From Deltaproteobacteria bacterium (lineage in GTDB: Bacteria > Desulfobacterota > Syntrophobacteria > Syntrophobacterales > Syntrophobacteraceae), in assembly GCA_012517315.1 (NCBI GenBank), contig JAAYVE010000045.1, forward strand, positions 37,094 through 101,093: DNA of 64,000 nucleotides, written 5' to 3'. Numbering within the stretch: the stretch's first letter is position 1; every line of letters begins with the position of its first letter. Shown piece by piece: positions 8,963 through 18,574 of the stretch. The notes below the pieces were generated by a model, which was given only the letters and a program-made list of their open reading frames with translations, made no database searches and was not told the DNA's origin. The position numbers were made by a program, and so were the translations under genes.

Positions 8963-9559
8963 TCATTGTGTCTTTCTTAATCCTGTCGCCAGGATGTAAA
9001 TTTCTCTGCTGTCCTTTCGAGAGGCTCCCGGCTTGACGACTTTCAACCGGTTAAAACGGCTCTTCGCGGCCGCAATCAGCTGGTTGGATTCACTCCCCTG
9101 GAAAAGCTTCCCCAGGAAACTCCCGGGGGGCTTCAAGACAGCCAGCGCCACTTCAATGGCTCGTTCAAAGAGCAAGGCGGATCGTGCACTGTCGGCGCAG
9201 CGGATCCCCGTCGTGGATGGAGCCATGTCGCTGAGGACCACGTCGAAGGGAGGGAATCGGCTGTTCAATTCCTCCAGACATGCCCTGTCGAAAATGTCCC
9301 GTTCAAGGGTGGTCACATGGGGTGCAAAAAGATGGCGAATGGGTTTGATGTCCACCCCCACCACACGGCCTCCGGGACCGACTGCCTTTTCCGTGAACTG
9401 CAACCAGGAACCGGGGGCGGCACCCAAGTCGAGCACACGGAATCCTGGTCTGAGGATGCGATACTTTGCCTGGATTTCTTCGAGCTTGTAGACGGCTCGC
9501 GCAAGAAACCCTTCTTTCTTGGCTTTGAAAAAGTAGTGATCCTGATAATGGTGAGGCAT
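8963..9559 (-). CDS. rlmE: 23S rRNA 2'-O-ribose uridine methyltransferase RlmE (FtsJ/RrmJ family)
   Basis: 198 aa from the ATG at 9559; upstream in-frame codons are unlikely because the family starts at HYQDHYFFKAKKEGFLARAVYKLEEI. It is a SAM-dependent 2'-O-methyltransferase acting on the 50S A-site loop. SAM site: VLDLGAAPGSWLQF. The catalytic K-D-K-E tetrad is consistent with Lys in RAVYKLEEI, Asp in VLSDMAPSTTG, Lys in FLGKLFQG and a Glu near the end (SREIYILATG). It sits 12 bp upstream of yebC and is probably co-transcribed with it. Confidence 0.94.
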   Translation of the reverse strand: MPHHYQDHYFFKAKKEGFLARAVYKLEEIQAKYRILRPGFRVLDLGAAPGSWLQFTEKAVGPGGRVVGVDIKPIRHLFAPHVTTLERDIFDRACLEELNSRFPPFDVVLSDMAPSTTGIRCADSARSALLFERAIEVALAVLKPPGSFLGKLFQGSESNQLIAAAKSRFNRLKVVKPGASRKDSREIYILATGLRKTQ

Positions 9560-10233
9560 GCGTAACCTGCCCAAATGGCTGCTGATTTGTCTTAAGCCCC
9601 TCCTTATAGCACAAAGCGGGTGGCTGTGCAAAGGTGTTGACATTTCATTATTTCACTATTTCTCGCTGGGAAAAGGAAGGACCCGGGCCACCTGGACACG
9701 GGCGGATCTGATGCTGGAATGCGTGATCAACCGTGAAAGGGGAGAGTGGCCTTGGTGTTCACGAATTCACAATATGGACTTGCCGTGTGCGCCCTTTTCG
9801 GTGACGCCCGGAAGTTGAGAATCTGCCTGGACGCCATAAGTATTAGAGAGCAATTCTTTTTATGGGCGTTGGCGGAGTGGAAACGATCTCCCTCCACACG
9901 CACACCTTGTGACAAAATTCTCTTGACGGAAACACCCAAACGGGCATACAAAGGTACATAGAATGGGGAAGGTGTTTCATCGCCGGGTAAGGGGCGGGAA
10001 AATCAATCACCGCCTCGAGCTCACGGATATTCACACTGAAACTTGAGGCTCGTCTCGGGCCGGGAGGTGTTCCACGCTGAACCAGTCGATCCAAATCTGT
10101 CCGTTGCAGTTGTTCGCTACCTGATTCTTGTGCCCGTGGTCGATTCAACGAAACTATTCGAAAATGTCGATGTTGGCAGTGTGAAGTGTAAATGTCATGA
10201 AGCCCTTAGGGATGGTTTACGGAGGAAATGAAC
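9560..10233. other. Intergenic region upstream of the hydrogenase operon
   Basis: About 670 bp between divergent rlmE and hoxE. No credible gene is seen. It should hold the hox promoter. One sigma70-like candidate is listed separately; no sigma54 GG-N10-GC element was found by eye. Confidence 0.6.
9923..9951 (+). promoter_or_regulatory. Weak candidate promoter for hoxEFUYH
   Basis: TTGACG (9923-9928) and ATACAA (9946-9951) at 17-nt spacing, about 280 nt before hoxE. The -10 is poor, so this is tentative. Confidence 0.28.
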
Positions 10234-10785
10234 ATGCCTGAACCCACTCCAGCAAAAAAGGATGCTGCAAAGGAAAAAGAACATCCCATGGGAGATCCCC
10301 GGTACAAGGGAATCGATCGTGTCCTGAAAAGGCAGCAATACCAGCAGGATGCACTCATTGAAGTGCTCACTGCGGCCCAGGAGGCTTTCGGCTACCTCAC
10401 GGAGGAATCTCTTATTTACATCGCCAGGCAGTTGAAGCTGCCGTTCAGCTGGGTTTATGGAGTTGCCACGTTCTACCATTTTTTCTCTCTCAAGCCTCAG
10501 GGGGAGCACAGTGCCATTGTATGCCTGGGGACGGCCTGTTACGTGGGCAAGGCGGCCGAAATCGTGGAATCCCTGGAACGGGAGTTTTGCGTCAAGGCCG
10601 GCCAGACGACGTCGGACGGCAAGCTGACCGTCACCACAACGCGCTGTCTGGGTTGTTGCGGACTTGCCCCCGTGGTGGTTCTCGACAACAACGTCCTGGG
10701 CAAGGAGACTCCAGAGACGACCCTGGCGAAGGTGCGCCAGGCGCTCGGAGGGGGAAACGGCGGCAATGGAGGAACGCCCTCCTGA
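10234..10785 (+). CDS. hoxE: NAD-reducing hydrogenase diaphorase subunit HoxE (NuoE-like [2Fe-2S] protein)
   Basis: 183 aa from the ATG at 10234, which has GGAGG at ideal spacing; the ATG two codons earlier is too close to it. NuoE/24-kDa family: a helical N-terminus and a thioredoxin-like fold with four cysteines in C-x4-C and C-x3-C spacing (CLGTAC and CLGCC). These bind one [2Fe-2S] cluster. In Hox and complex I-like enzymes this subunit sits beside HoxF in the NADH-oxidising module. It is the first gene of a tight operon, 70 bp before hoxF. Confidence 0.9.
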   Translation: MPEPTPAKKDAAKEKEHPMGDPRYKGIDRVLKRQQYQQDALIEVLTAAQEAFGYLTEESLIYIARQLKLPFSWVYGVATFYHFFSLKPQGEHSAIVCLGTACYVGKAAEIVESLEREFCVKAGQTTSDGKLTVTTTRCLGCCGLAPVVVLDNNVLGKETPETTLAKVRQALGGGNGGNGGTPS

Positions 10786-10855
10786 GTCGTGACCGGGCAA
10801 TTTGTGCAGAGCGGCATTCCAGTGGACACTTCACCTTGAAGGAGAAGACAGCGAT

Positions 10856-12538
10856 ATGGACCGAGAGGAACTGAAGGCACTGGCCCAGGTGGAACTGGAC
10901 CAACAGCAAAGATTTCGTTGCCGCATACTCTGCTGCATGAGCACCCCTTGCATTTCGTCCGGGGCGACGGCCGTATTCGAGGCGCTGCAGGACGCCATCA
11001 AGGGAGGTCAGCTGGACGCAGAGGTGGAGGCCGTTGCGACGGGTTGCATGGGACCTTGCAGCCGCGGGCCGCTGGTGACGGTCAAGACGGAAGGCGAGGA
11101 GGATGTGATCTATGAACACGTCACAGCCGACTTGGCCATGGACATCCTGGATAAGCACGCGCGGAAGGCTTCGGTGCCTTCACTGGACAGGGTCGTCCTT
11201 CCCAGGGACATTCCCTTTTTTTCCAAGCAAGTGAAAATCGTCTTGGCGGACAGCGGAGTTGTCGATCCCGAACGCTTGGAGAGCTACGTGGCGAGGGGGG
11301 GGTATACCGCTCTGGCGAATGCTTTGCGTGAGATGACCCCCGAAGAAGTCTGCGAAGAGATCAGCAAGAGCGGCATCCGCGGCCGCGGCGGCGCCGGTTA
11401 TCCCAGCGGTCTCAAGTGGCACATGGTGCGCAAGGCTCCAGGGGAGCGCAAGTATGTGGTGGCCAACGGGGATGAAGGAGACCCGGGTGCGTACATGGAC
11501 CGCACACTCATGGAATCGGACCCTCACCGGGTGCTCGAGGGAATGGCCATTGCGGGCTACGCAGTGGGTGCAGAACAGGGTTACGTCTACGTTCGCGGTG
11601 AATATCCCCTGGCGGCCAAACGTCTGGAAAAGGCCATCCGGCAGGCGGAGCGCAAGGGACTTCTTGGGAACCGCATTCTGGAAAGCCCCTTCAATTTCCG
11701 CATCGACATCCGCATGGGAGCCGGGGCCTTTGTCTGCGGGGAGGAAACAGCTCTCATGCAGTCCATCATGGGAAGGCGCGGACAGCCGGTTCCCCGTCCC
11801 CCGTATCCGGCCCACAAAGGACTCTGGGGCGGACCGACCCTCATCAACAATGTGGAAACGTTCGGAAACATTGCCGCCATCATCGGCAGGGGGGCGGAAT
11901 GGTATGCCAGCTACGGGACGGAGAAGAGCAAAGGGACGAAGATCTTCGCCCTTGCGGGAAAGGTGGTGAACACAGGCCTCATCGAGGTGCCCATCGGCAT
12001 CACTCTTCGGGAAATCGTGTATGAAATCGGGGGCGGGATCCCAGGGAACAAGGCCTTCAAGGCCGCCCAGACAGGGGGGCCCAGCGGAGGCTGCATTCCC
12101 GCCGACTACCTGGACGTTCCCATCGATTACGAGAGCCTTGCGAGACTCGGTTCCATCATGGGTTCGGGGGGGCTCATCGTCATGGACGAAACCAGCTGCA
12201 TGCCCGATGTGGCCAAGTTCTTCATGGAATTCTGCATGGACGAAAGTTGCGGCAAGTGCGGACCATGCCGCGGCGGAACGGTCCAGATGCACCGGATCCT
12301 GTCCAAGATAACGGACGGTTGTGCGACCATGGATGACCTGAAGAAACTGGAGGAGCTTTGCCTCATGGTCAAGGAGACGAGTCTGTGCGGTCTGGGCCAG
12401 ACGTCGCCCAACCCCATCTACAGTACTCTCCGGTATTTCAGGGCTGAATACGAGGCCCATATCAAGGATCATCACTGTCCGGCGGGTGTCTGCACGTTTC
12501 CGAGGAAGGGCGAGTTGACCTTCAACAAGGTCGCCTGA
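10856..12538 (+). CDS. hoxF: NAD-reducing hydrogenase diaphorase subunit HoxF (NuoF-like)
   Basis: 560 aa from the ATG at 10856 (GAAGGAGAAG upstream). An N-terminal thioredoxin-like [2Fe-2S] domain (about 1-110) has CCMSTPC and CMGPC. The 51-kDa core follows: FMN-binding [18 protein letters not shown]-binding [21 protein letters not shown], and [19 protein letters not shown]. The C-terminal SLBB and [4Fe-4S] domain shows [13 protein letters not shown] plus a distal Cys. It exchanges electrons between NAD(H) and the Fe-S chain leading to the NiFe site. The short tail ending in a [11 protein letters not shown] segment resembles HoxF/HndC-type proteins rather than Nqo1. Confidence 0.95.
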   Translation: MDREELKALAQVELDQQQRFRCRILCCMSTPCISSGATAVFEALQDAIKGGQLDAEVEAVATGCMGPCSRGPLVTVKTEGEEDVIYEHVTADLAMDILDKHARKASVPSLDRVVLPRDIPFFSKQVKIVLADSGVVDPERLESYVARGGYTALANALREMTPEEVCEEISKSGIRGRGGAGYPSGLKWHMVRKAPGERKYVVANGDEGDPGAYMDRTLMESDPHRVLEGMAIAGYAVGAEQGYVYVRGEYPLAAKRLEKAIRQAERKGLLGNRILESPFNFRIDIRMGAGAFVCGEETALMQSIMGRRGQPVPRPPYPAHKGLWGGPTLINNVETFGNIAAIIGRGAEWYASYGTEKSKGTKIFALAGKVVNTGLIEVPIGITLREIVYEIGGGIPGNKAFKAAQTGGPSGGCIPADYLDVPIDYESLARLGSIMGSGGLIVMDETSCMPDVAKFFMEFCMDESCGKCGPCRGGTVQMHRILSKITDGCATMDDLKKLEELCLMVKETSLCGLGQTSPNPIYSTLRYFRAEYEAHIKDHHCPAGVCTFPRKGELTFNKVA

Positions 12539-12579
12539 CGAGTGTGGGATCATGCCATGTTTTCAATGGAGGTGTCATA

Positions 12580-13302
12580 ATGCCGGTTGTCACCCTTACC
12601 ATCAATGACAAGCTCGTGAGCGCCCAGTCGGACAAGACCGTTCTGGAAGCTGCAAGGGATGCGGGGTTTGAGATCCCCACCCTGTGCCACCTGGAGGGGC
12701 TCACCCCCAGGGGAGGCTGCCGACTGTGCCTCGTGGAAGTGGAGGGCGTCCCGAGACTTCTAGCCTCCTGTGTCACCCAGGTGCAGGAGGGAATGGTCGT
12801 CAGGACCGAGACGGAGAGACTCCACAATTACCGCAAGATGATGGTGGAACTGCTCCTGGCCGAGCGCAACCATGTATGCGCGGTGTGCGTCATGAACGGT
12901 CACTGCGAGCTCCAGAGCCTGGCCGCGAAGCTTGGAGTGGACCATGTGCGCTACGATTACCTTTGCCCGGATCTTCCGGTGGATGCGAGCCATGAGCGCA
13001 ACACGAGGGACCCCAACCGCTGTATCCTATGCGCACGGTGCATTCGTGTCTGCGACGAAGTGGAAGGAGCCCACTGCCTCGACATGATGGGGCGCGGAAT
13101 ACACTGCAACATCATCACGGGTATGAACCAGGAGTGGGGCAAAGCCAGGAGCTGCACTGCGTGCGGCAAATGCGTGCAGGTCTGTCCGACGGGGGCTCTC
13201 TTCAAGAAGGGATCGAGTGTGGCGGAGATGGAAAAGCAAAGAGAGTTCTTGATCTGGATTCTGGACGGACGGGACAAGAAAGTTTGGCATTGGTCCAGAT
13301 AG
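12580..13302 (+). CDS. hoxU: NAD-reducing hydrogenase subunit HoxU (NuoG-like Fe-S protein)
   Basis: 240 aa. Domains in order: a plant-type [2Fe-2S] domain with C-x10-C-x2-C-x13-C ([15 protein letters not shown], then a later Cys); the His-Cys3 [4Fe-4S] region ([17 protein letters not shown]); and two [4Fe-4S] motifs, [11 protein letters not shown] and [12 protein letters not shown]. It relays electrons between HoxF and HoxY. The ATG at 12580 follows GGAGGTG. It ends right after the ferredoxin-like clusters, lacking the molybdopterin-like domain of full NuoG, as expected for HoxU. Confidence 0.94.
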   Translation: MPVVTLTINDKLVSAQSDKTVLEAARDAGFEIPTLCHLEGLTPRGGCRLCLVEVEGVPRLLASCVTQVQEGMVVRTETERLHNYRKMMVELLLAERNHVCAVCVMNGHCELQSLAAKLGVDHVRYDYLCPDLPVDASHERNTRDPNRCILCARCIRVCDEVEGAHCLDMMGRGIHCNIITGMNQEWGKARSCTACGKCVQVCPTGALFKKGSSVAEMEKQREFLIWILDGRDKKVWHWSR

Positions 13303-13317
13303 AAGGAGCGGAACAAG

Positions 13318-13875
13318 ATGACCACCAGGCAAAACGGCAAAGTAAGGCTGGCCACCGCATGGTTCGGCGGATGCGCCGGCTGTCATATGAGTCTCTTGGA
13401 TATCGACGAGCGCATCATCGACCTGGTGAAACTGGTGGAGGTGGTTTACACGCCCATCGCGGACATCAAGAAGTTTCCCGAGGACGTGGATGTCACCCTG
13501 GTGGAGGGGTCGGTGGCGAACAGCGACCACGTGCGTGAGGCGCGGGACATCCGAAAGAAGAGCAAGATCGTCATCGCCTTCGGAGACTGCGCGGTGACGG
13601 GAAACGTCCCGGCCCTGCGCAACCGCCTCCAGGTGGATAAGATACTCGAGGAGGTCTATGGGGGCGGCCCCGGAAAACCTCCCTCCACCGAGGAGCAGTA
13701 CGCGGAGGTGGTGCCGGTGTTGCTTTCAAAGGTCATCCCCCTCCACCAGATCATCCCGGTGGACATTTTCCTTCCAGGATGCCCGCCGGACCCCGAAAGA
13801 ATCTGGACGGCCCTCACGGCGTTGCTCCAGGGTGGACCGGTGGCCCTGCCCCCGGAGATGCGAAGCTTCGGATAG
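13318..13875 (+). CDS. hoxY: [NiFe]-hydrogenase small subunit HoxY
   Basis: 185 aa. It carries the proximal [4Fe-4S] cluster ligands of short small subunits: [14 protein letters not shown] near the start, then FGDCAVTGN and [13 protein letters not shown]. There is no Tat signal peptide and no medial or distal cluster domain, which fits a cytoplasmic group 3d enzyme. AAGGAG precedes the ATG and hoxU ends 15 bp before. Together with HoxH it forms the hydrogenase module. Confidence 0.95.
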   Translation: MTTRQNGKVRLATAWFGGCAGCHMSLLDIDERIIDLVKLVEVVYTPIADIKKFPEDVDVTLVEGSVANSDHVREARDIRKKSKIVIAFGDCAVTGNVPALRNRLQVDKILEEVYGGGPGKPPSTEEQYAEVVPVLLSKVIPLHQIIPVDIFLPGCPPDPERIWTALTALLQGGPVALPPEMRSFG

Positions 13876-13956
13876 GGAATGCGAAAGCCAGGAGTGGAAT
13901 CGTCATCCTGTCTGCGTTCCGAACAACTTCTGATCCGACAGTAAAGAAGGAAGAAT

Positions 13957-15405
13957 ATGGCACAGACAATTCATATCGAACCGGTCACTCGCATCGAGGG
14001 GCATGCCAAGATCACCATCGAGCTGGACGATGCAGGGAAGGTGTCCGACGCCAAGTTTCATGTGGTGGAGTTCCGTGGTTTCGAGAAGTTCTGCGAAGGA
14101 CGCACCTACCCTGAAATGCCGGGTATCACCATGCGCATCTGCGGTATTTGCCCCATCAGTCACATGATCGCTTCAGCCAAAGCATGCGACGCCATCACGG
14201 GTGTCAGGATTCCCAAAGCGGCGGAGAAGCTGCGCAGATTGATCAACCACGCGCAGTATGTCCAGAGTCATGCCCTGAGCTTTTTCCACCTGAGCGCACC
14301 GGACCTGCTCCTCGGCATGGAGAGCGATCCTGCGGCGCGCAATGTCATCGGCCTCATTCAGGCCAATCCCGACCTGGCCCGAAAAGCGGTTCGGCTCCGC
14401 CAGTTCGGCCAGGAAATCATCCGCATGCTGGGGACCAAGAGCGTCCATCCTCCATGGGCGGTGCCCGGAGGTGTCCGGGACGGACTCAAGGAAGAGAACA
14501 TCGAATGGATCCGAAAGCGCCTGCCGGAGGAAATGGACACCACAGAGCTCGCCATCAAGCTTCTTCTTGACAGCTACGGGGGGTTCAGCCGGGAGATCGA
14601 GGTTTACGGCAACTTCCCCAGCCTTTTTGTCGGTCTCGTCACTCCGGAAGGCGGCCTCGAGTTTTATGACGGATTGCTGCGGGTGATGGATGCGGACGGG
14701 AAGTTGCTGGAAAAGGGGCTCGCCAACGAAAAATGGCGGGACATCATTGCGGAGGCGGTGGAGCCCTGGAGCTACCTCAAGTTTCCCTATTTCAAGCCGT
14801 TCGGTTACAGGATTGGAAACGGGGATATCCCCGGGCTCTACCGCGTGGGGCCTCTTGCCCGGGTCAACATTTGCGACTTCGCGGGAACCCCCAAGGCCGA
14901 CCGGGAGCTAAGGAACTTCCGCCGGCTCGGGAAGGAAGGAAAACCCGTCTGGAGTTCGTTCCATACTCATTATGCCCGGCTCATCGAAATCCTCTTTTCT
15001 TTGGAGAAAATCGGCGAGCTCATCGAGGATCCTGCCATCATGAACGGCCACCTGCGGAGCCAGGCTGGCGTGAACAACGACATGGGGGTGGGAATCATGG
15101 AGGCGCCGCGGGGAACGCTCTTCCATGAGTACCAGGTGGACGAAACCGGGGTGCTCAAGAAGGTGAACCTCCTGGTGGCGACGGGGAACAACAACCTCGC
15201 CATGAACAAAACGATCCTGCAGATCGCCCGGTCCTACATGGATGGCGCCAGCATCACGGAAGGATTGTGCAACCGGGTGGAACACGGCATCAGGCTCTAT
15301 GATCCATGTCTCAGCTGTTCCACGCACGCCGTGGGCCAGATGCCCATGGTCTTGCAACTTGTGGATTCCAAGGGGAATTTGGTGGATCAGAAAGTACGGG
15401 GCTGA
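13957..15405 (+). CDS. hoxH: [NiFe]-hydrogenase large subunit HoxH
   Basis: 482 aa. It holds the NiFe(CN)2CO site. The N-terminal L1 motif is [10 protein letters not shown]; the C-terminal L2 motif is DPCLSCSTH. These give the four metal-binding cysteines. After the His, a 25-residue tail starting AVGQMP is present; in this family it is cut off by a protease after cofactor insertion, and that protease (hoxW) follows directly. The [17 protein letters not shown] opening is typical. The enzyme couples H2 to NAD(H), so in a syntroph or sulfate reducer it could dispose of or use NADH-derived electrons (inference). Confidence 0.97.
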   Translation: MAQTIHIEPVTRIEGHAKITIELDDAGKVSDAKFHVVEFRGFEKFCEGRTYPEMPGITMRICGICPISHMIASAKACDAITGVRIPKAAEKLRRLINHAQYVQSHALSFFHLSAPDLLLGMESDPAARNVIGLIQANPDLARKAVRLRQFGQEIIRMLGTKSVHPPWAVPGGVRDGLKEENIEWIRKRLPEEMDTTELAIKLLLDSYGGFSREIEVYGNFPSLFVGLVTPEGGLEFYDGLLRVMDADGKLLEKGLANEKWRDIIAEAVEPWSYLKFPYFKPFGYRIGNGDIPGLYRVGPLARVNICDFAGTPKADRELRNFRRLGKEGKPVWSSFHTHYARLIEILFSLEKIGELIEDPAIMNGHLRSQAGVNNDMGVGIMEAPRGTLFHEYQVDETGVLKKVNLLVATGNNNLAMNKTILQIARSYMDGASITEGLCNRVEHGIRLYDPCLSCSTHAVGQMPMVLQLVDSKGNLVDQKVRG

Positions 15406-15486
15406 AACAGGGCGGGATGCGGGTTGCTTCGCGTTTCCCGCCTCCCCCTTTTTCACCGTGCACCCTGTGTTTGCGAGTATCTCATC

Positions 15487-15969
15487 ATGATCGTCATCAT
15501 CGCATACGGAAACACCCTCCGCCGGGATGACGGCGCGGGTGTTTTCCTGGGGGGGATGCTGAGGGGGGCCCTAAAAAAGAACGGAAGGGAGGTGAACCTT
15601 ATCGAGGTGCATCAACTCACCCCGGAACTCTCCATCCCCATCGCCGAAGAGGGGGTTTCGTCGGTGGTGTTCGTGGACACAAGGGTTGCCGAGGAAGGGA
15701 AAGACAATTTTGATCTTCGGGTGACCGCGGTCTCCACGCAGGGAGGGCGGTCCGGCTGCGGGCACCACCTGGATCCGGCCTCCGTGATGGCCTACGCACG
15801 GGTACTCTACGGGAAGTGGCCTCCCGCCTGGCTTCTGACCGTCCCCGGAGTGGACTTTCAGCACGGGGAGGGATTCAGCGCCTTCACTCAACAGGCTCTC
15901 TCGAGGCTTCCACACCTCCTTGCGTCGCTGCCCCGGGAATGGCCGGACAAGGAGGGGCCTGTCTCGTGA
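15487..15969 (+). CDS. hoxW: Hydrogenase maturation protease HoxW
   Basis: 160 aa from the ATG at 15487. The start MIVIIAYGNTLRRDDGAG matches the HycI/HoxW protease family (G-N-x-L-R-x-D-D-G), with Asp in DDG and Glu in LIEVHQL as expected nickel-probing residues, and Asp in VFVDTR. It removes the HoxH C-terminal tail once nickel is in place. The family's third region, often a His, is represented by GCGHHLDPASV. It lies 80 bp after hoxH in the same operon. Confidence 0.88.
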   Translation: MIVIIAYGNTLRRDDGAGVFLGGMLRGALKKNGREVNLIEVHQLTPELSIPIAEEGVSSVVFVDTRVAEEGKDNFDLRVTAVSTQGGRSGCGHHLDPASVMAYARVLYGKWPPAWLLTVPGVDFQHGEGFSAFTQQALSRLPHLLASLPREWPDKEGPVS

Positions 15970-16091
15970 TGCCTCGATAGCTTGTGTAACGCGATCCGCT
16001 ACCTGCAGTACCCCCATGGGAACCGCAGGCGTCGGGGCAGCGGACGTCAGGGGTCACCGTGGAACGAAAAACGAAGGAGAAAAGGAGGGAA

Positions 16092-16613
16092 ATGGATAAA
16101 GTCGTCAATGGGAAGCTGATCAGACTGATGCAGGGGGACCTGACGGAACTGGACGTGGACGCCATCGTCAACGCGGCCAATGCCCAGCTCATACTGGGGG
16201 GCGGGGTGGCAGGTGCCATCCGCACAAAGGGGGGACCCTCCATCCAAGAGGAATGCGACCGGATCGGCGGCACCACCGTCGGCGGCGCTGTGGTTACCGG
16301 CGGCGGGAAGCTCAAGGCCCGTTACGTCATCCATGCGGTGGGTCCACGATACGGCGAGGGTGACGAAGACAACAAGCTGCGGAACGCGACGTTAAACAGC
16401 CTCATTCGCGCCACGGAAAAAGGGATGAAGTCCATCGCTTTTCCGGCTATCAGCACGGGGATTTTCGGTTTCCCGAAGGACCGTTGCGCCCGGATCATGC
16501 TCAAGACAGTCGAGGAATTCCTGGCCTCCCGGGAGACCAGTCTCAAGGAAGTACTCTTTTGCCTTTGGTCCGTGGAGGATTTGGAGCTTTTTCAGAAGAC
16601 CCTTGAATCGTGA
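16092..16613 (+). CDS. Macro-domain protein (ADP-ribose/O-acetyl-ADP-ribose binding, MacroD type)
   Basis: 173 aa, a single macro domain. Signatures: GDLTELDVDAIVNAANAQLILGGGVAGAI (ADP-ribose loop, with the catalytic-loop Asn and GGGV), VVTGGGKLKARYVIHAVGP, and IAFPAISTGIFGFPKD (diphosphate loop). These are the features of MacroD/YmdB-type enzymes, which hydrolyse O-acetyl-ADP-ribose or remove ADP-ribose from proteins. AGGAGGGAA precedes the ATG. It lies 120 bp after hoxW on the same strand, so it may be read with the NAD-linked hydrogenase operon; a functional link is inference. Confidence 0.93.
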   Translation: MDKVVNGKLIRLMQGDLTELDVDAIVNAANAQLILGGGVAGAIRTKGGPSIQEECDRIGGTTVGGAVVTGGGKLKARYVIHAVGPRYGEGDEDNKLRNATLNSLIRATEKGMKSIAFPAISTGIFGFPKDRCARIMLKTVEEFLASRETSLKEVLFCLWSVEDLELFQKTLES

Positions 16614-16642
16614 CCTTCTGAGGAACAGGCTGGGAGATTCCC

Positions 16643-18574
16643 TCAAGACCGGTCCAGAACCTGGCGGATCTGCTTGAGCATTCTTCTCAGTTCGTAGGGT
16701 TTGCTGATGAAACCTCTGGCGGGATTTCCCCCGGCCCCCGCTGCGGGCCATTCAGGAGAATACCCGCTGGCGATGAGGACCTTGACTTCCGGATTGATGC
16801 GTAAAAGCGACTCCAGGCACTTGACTCCCCCCATGCACGGCATGATCAAGTCCAAAACCACCAAATCGATTTCGTCCTTGCAATCTCCGTAGATCTTCAG
16901 TGCTTCCTCCCCGTTTTCCGCTACGAGGATCCGGTAACCGAACCGGGTGAGCATTGCCTCACCGAAATTCCTCATGAACTCGTCGTCATCCACGAGGAGA
17001 ATGGTCTCACGGCCCCCCTCGAGCGTCTCCTGTTCGCTCGGGGTAATGGCGGAAGCCCCGGAGAGGATGGCCGGAATGTAAATGCTGAACGCCGTGCCGG
17101 CCCCCAATCGGCTCTCGCAAAAAATGTAACCTTCCTGACTCTTGACAATTCCGTAGACCGTCGCCAGTCCCAGGCCTGTCCCCTTTCCGATCCCTTTTGT
17201 GGTAAAGAAGGGCTCGAAAATGTGCTGCAAGGTGACGGGATCCATCCCATGACCCGTGTCCGAGACCCTCAAAAAGACATATTCGCCGGGTCTCACCTCC
17301 AGATGTTTTTGGCAGAACTCCCTCCCCAGTGACACGTTTCTCGTTTCGATTCTGATCTTTCCCCCATCGGGCATGGCGTCCCGGGCGTTCACCGTGAGGT
17401 TCATCAAGACCTGTTCCATTTGGACGGGGTCTGCAAGGATTTTTCTTAAATTAGCCTCGAGGTCCAATTCAATATCGATCATCTTGGGGATGGTCCGAAC
17501 CAGGAGCCGCCTGGCATTGGTGACCGTTTCGTTGAGATCGATGGGTTCCTTGCGGCTTTCGATCTTGCGGCTAAAGGTGAGGAGTTGCTTGGTGAGTTCA
17601 GCGCCCCTTTGGGAGGCGTTAACGATGTCTTGGAGTTCGCGGTATCCCGGCTCGTTTGGCTTCTTGCCCAAGAGCAAGAGTTCCGCACATCCCATGACAG
17701 CCTGCAAGAGGTTGTTGAAATCGTGGGCGATTCCTCCCGCAAGGGTTCCAACCGCTTCCATCTTCTGGACCTGGAAAAGCTGGGCCTCCAGATGCTTGCG
17801 TTCCGTCATGTCCCTGGCGATGCCAATGAGCCCGGTGATGGTTCCGGAGTGATCGTGCATCGGGACCTTGATGACATGAAAGGTCCTGGGAAGACCTTTG
17901 ATGGGTATCGTGTTCTCCTCTTCGATGCTCCTGCCCTGCAAAACTTCCCGGTCCGCTGCGGAGGTCTGGGCGGAAATGTCGGAGCCGAACAGCTCCCCGT
18001 CCGTCCTGCCGATGAAATCAGAGGGTTCCATGGAAAAAAGCCTGGCCATGCTCGGGTTCACCTGGGTGTACCTTGACTCCCTGTTCTTGATGAAGATGGA
18101 GTCGTGGGCCGTCTCGAAAACCATGCGAAAGCGTTCCTCGCTCTCCCGAAGCATTCGCTCGGTCTTCCGTTTCTCCTCGCGCAATTCGATATTTTGAAAC
18201 ACCCTGTCTAGGAGTGCGAGGAGTTCCCCGGGCCTCACGGGTTTCTGGAGGTACTGGAATGCGCCCTGATCCAAGGCTGCCAGAGCCGAGTCCAGGTCTG
18301 CGTAGGCCGTCATGATGCTGAAGATGCATTCCGGGTTCAGCCTTCTCAGTTCCGCCAGCAGTTGGGTTCCGGACCCATCCGGGAGCTTCAGGTCCAGCAG
18401 TGCCGCCTGAGGCTTCCGGCTGAGCATGATATCCCTTGCCTCTGCGCAGCTGGAGGCTGAATAGAGCGAATATCCTTCCTCGTTGAGAATGTCCTCCAGG
18501 TTGTCGGTGAAGCTCGTGTCGTCGTCGACGAGAAGGATCGTCCTCTGCATGGCGTCACTTTCGTGAGTCATCAT
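16643..18574 (-). CDS. Hybrid histidine kinase: receiver-PAS-HisKA-HATPase-receiver
   Basis: About 643 aa from the ATG at 18574, which overlaps the upstream stop (ATGATGA). Order: N-terminal receiver with phosphoacceptor Asp61 (AALLDLKLPDGSG); PAS (about 150-270; MVFETAHDSIFIKNRESRYTQVN region); HisKA with GGIAHDFNNLLQAVMG, the variant common in sensory hybrids; HATPase with N box LMNLTVNARDAMP, G1 DTGHGM and G2 GKGTGLGLATVYGIV; and a C-terminal receiver with VVLDLIMPCMGG. It has no membrane segment or periplasmic sensor, so it is cytoplasmic. The signal is probably read through the PAS domain and the first receiver. It pairs with the double-receiver protein next to it. Confidence 0.93.
   Translation of the reverse strand: MMTHESDAMQRTILLVDDDTSFTDNLEDILNEEGYSLYSASSCAEARDIMLSRKPQAALLDLKLPDGSGTQLLAELRRLNPECIFSIMTAYADLDSALAALDQGAFQYLQKPVRPGELLALLDRVFQNIELREEKRKTERMLRESEERFRMVFETAHDSIFIKNRESRYTQVNPSMARLFSMEPSDFIGRTDGELFGSDISAQTSAADREVLQGRSIEEENTIPIKGLPRTFHVIKVPMHDHSGTITGLIGIARDMTERKHLEAQLFQVQKMEAVGTLAGGIAHDFNNLLQAVMGCAELLLLGKKPNEPGYRELQDIVNASQRGAELTKQLLTFSRKIESRKEPIDLNETVTNARRLLVRTIPKMIDIELDLEANLRKILADPVQMEQVLMNLTVNARDAMPDGGKIRIETRNVSLGREFCQKHLEVRPGEYVFLRVSDTGHGMDPVTLQHIFEPFFTTKGIGKGTGLGLATVYGIVKSQEGYIFCESRLGAGTAFSIYIPAILSGASAITPSEQETLEGGRETILLVDDDEFMRNFGEAMLTRFGYRILVAENGEEALKIYGDCKDEIDLVVLDLIMPCMGGVKCLESLLRINPEVKVLIASGYSPEWPAAGAGGNPARGFISKPYELRRMLKQIRQVLDRS

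Noticed and set aside
9560..10233. tRNA or small RNA gene ahead of the hydrogenase operon
   Set aside because: No cloverleaf-type arms or TTCGA loop were found in this stretch.
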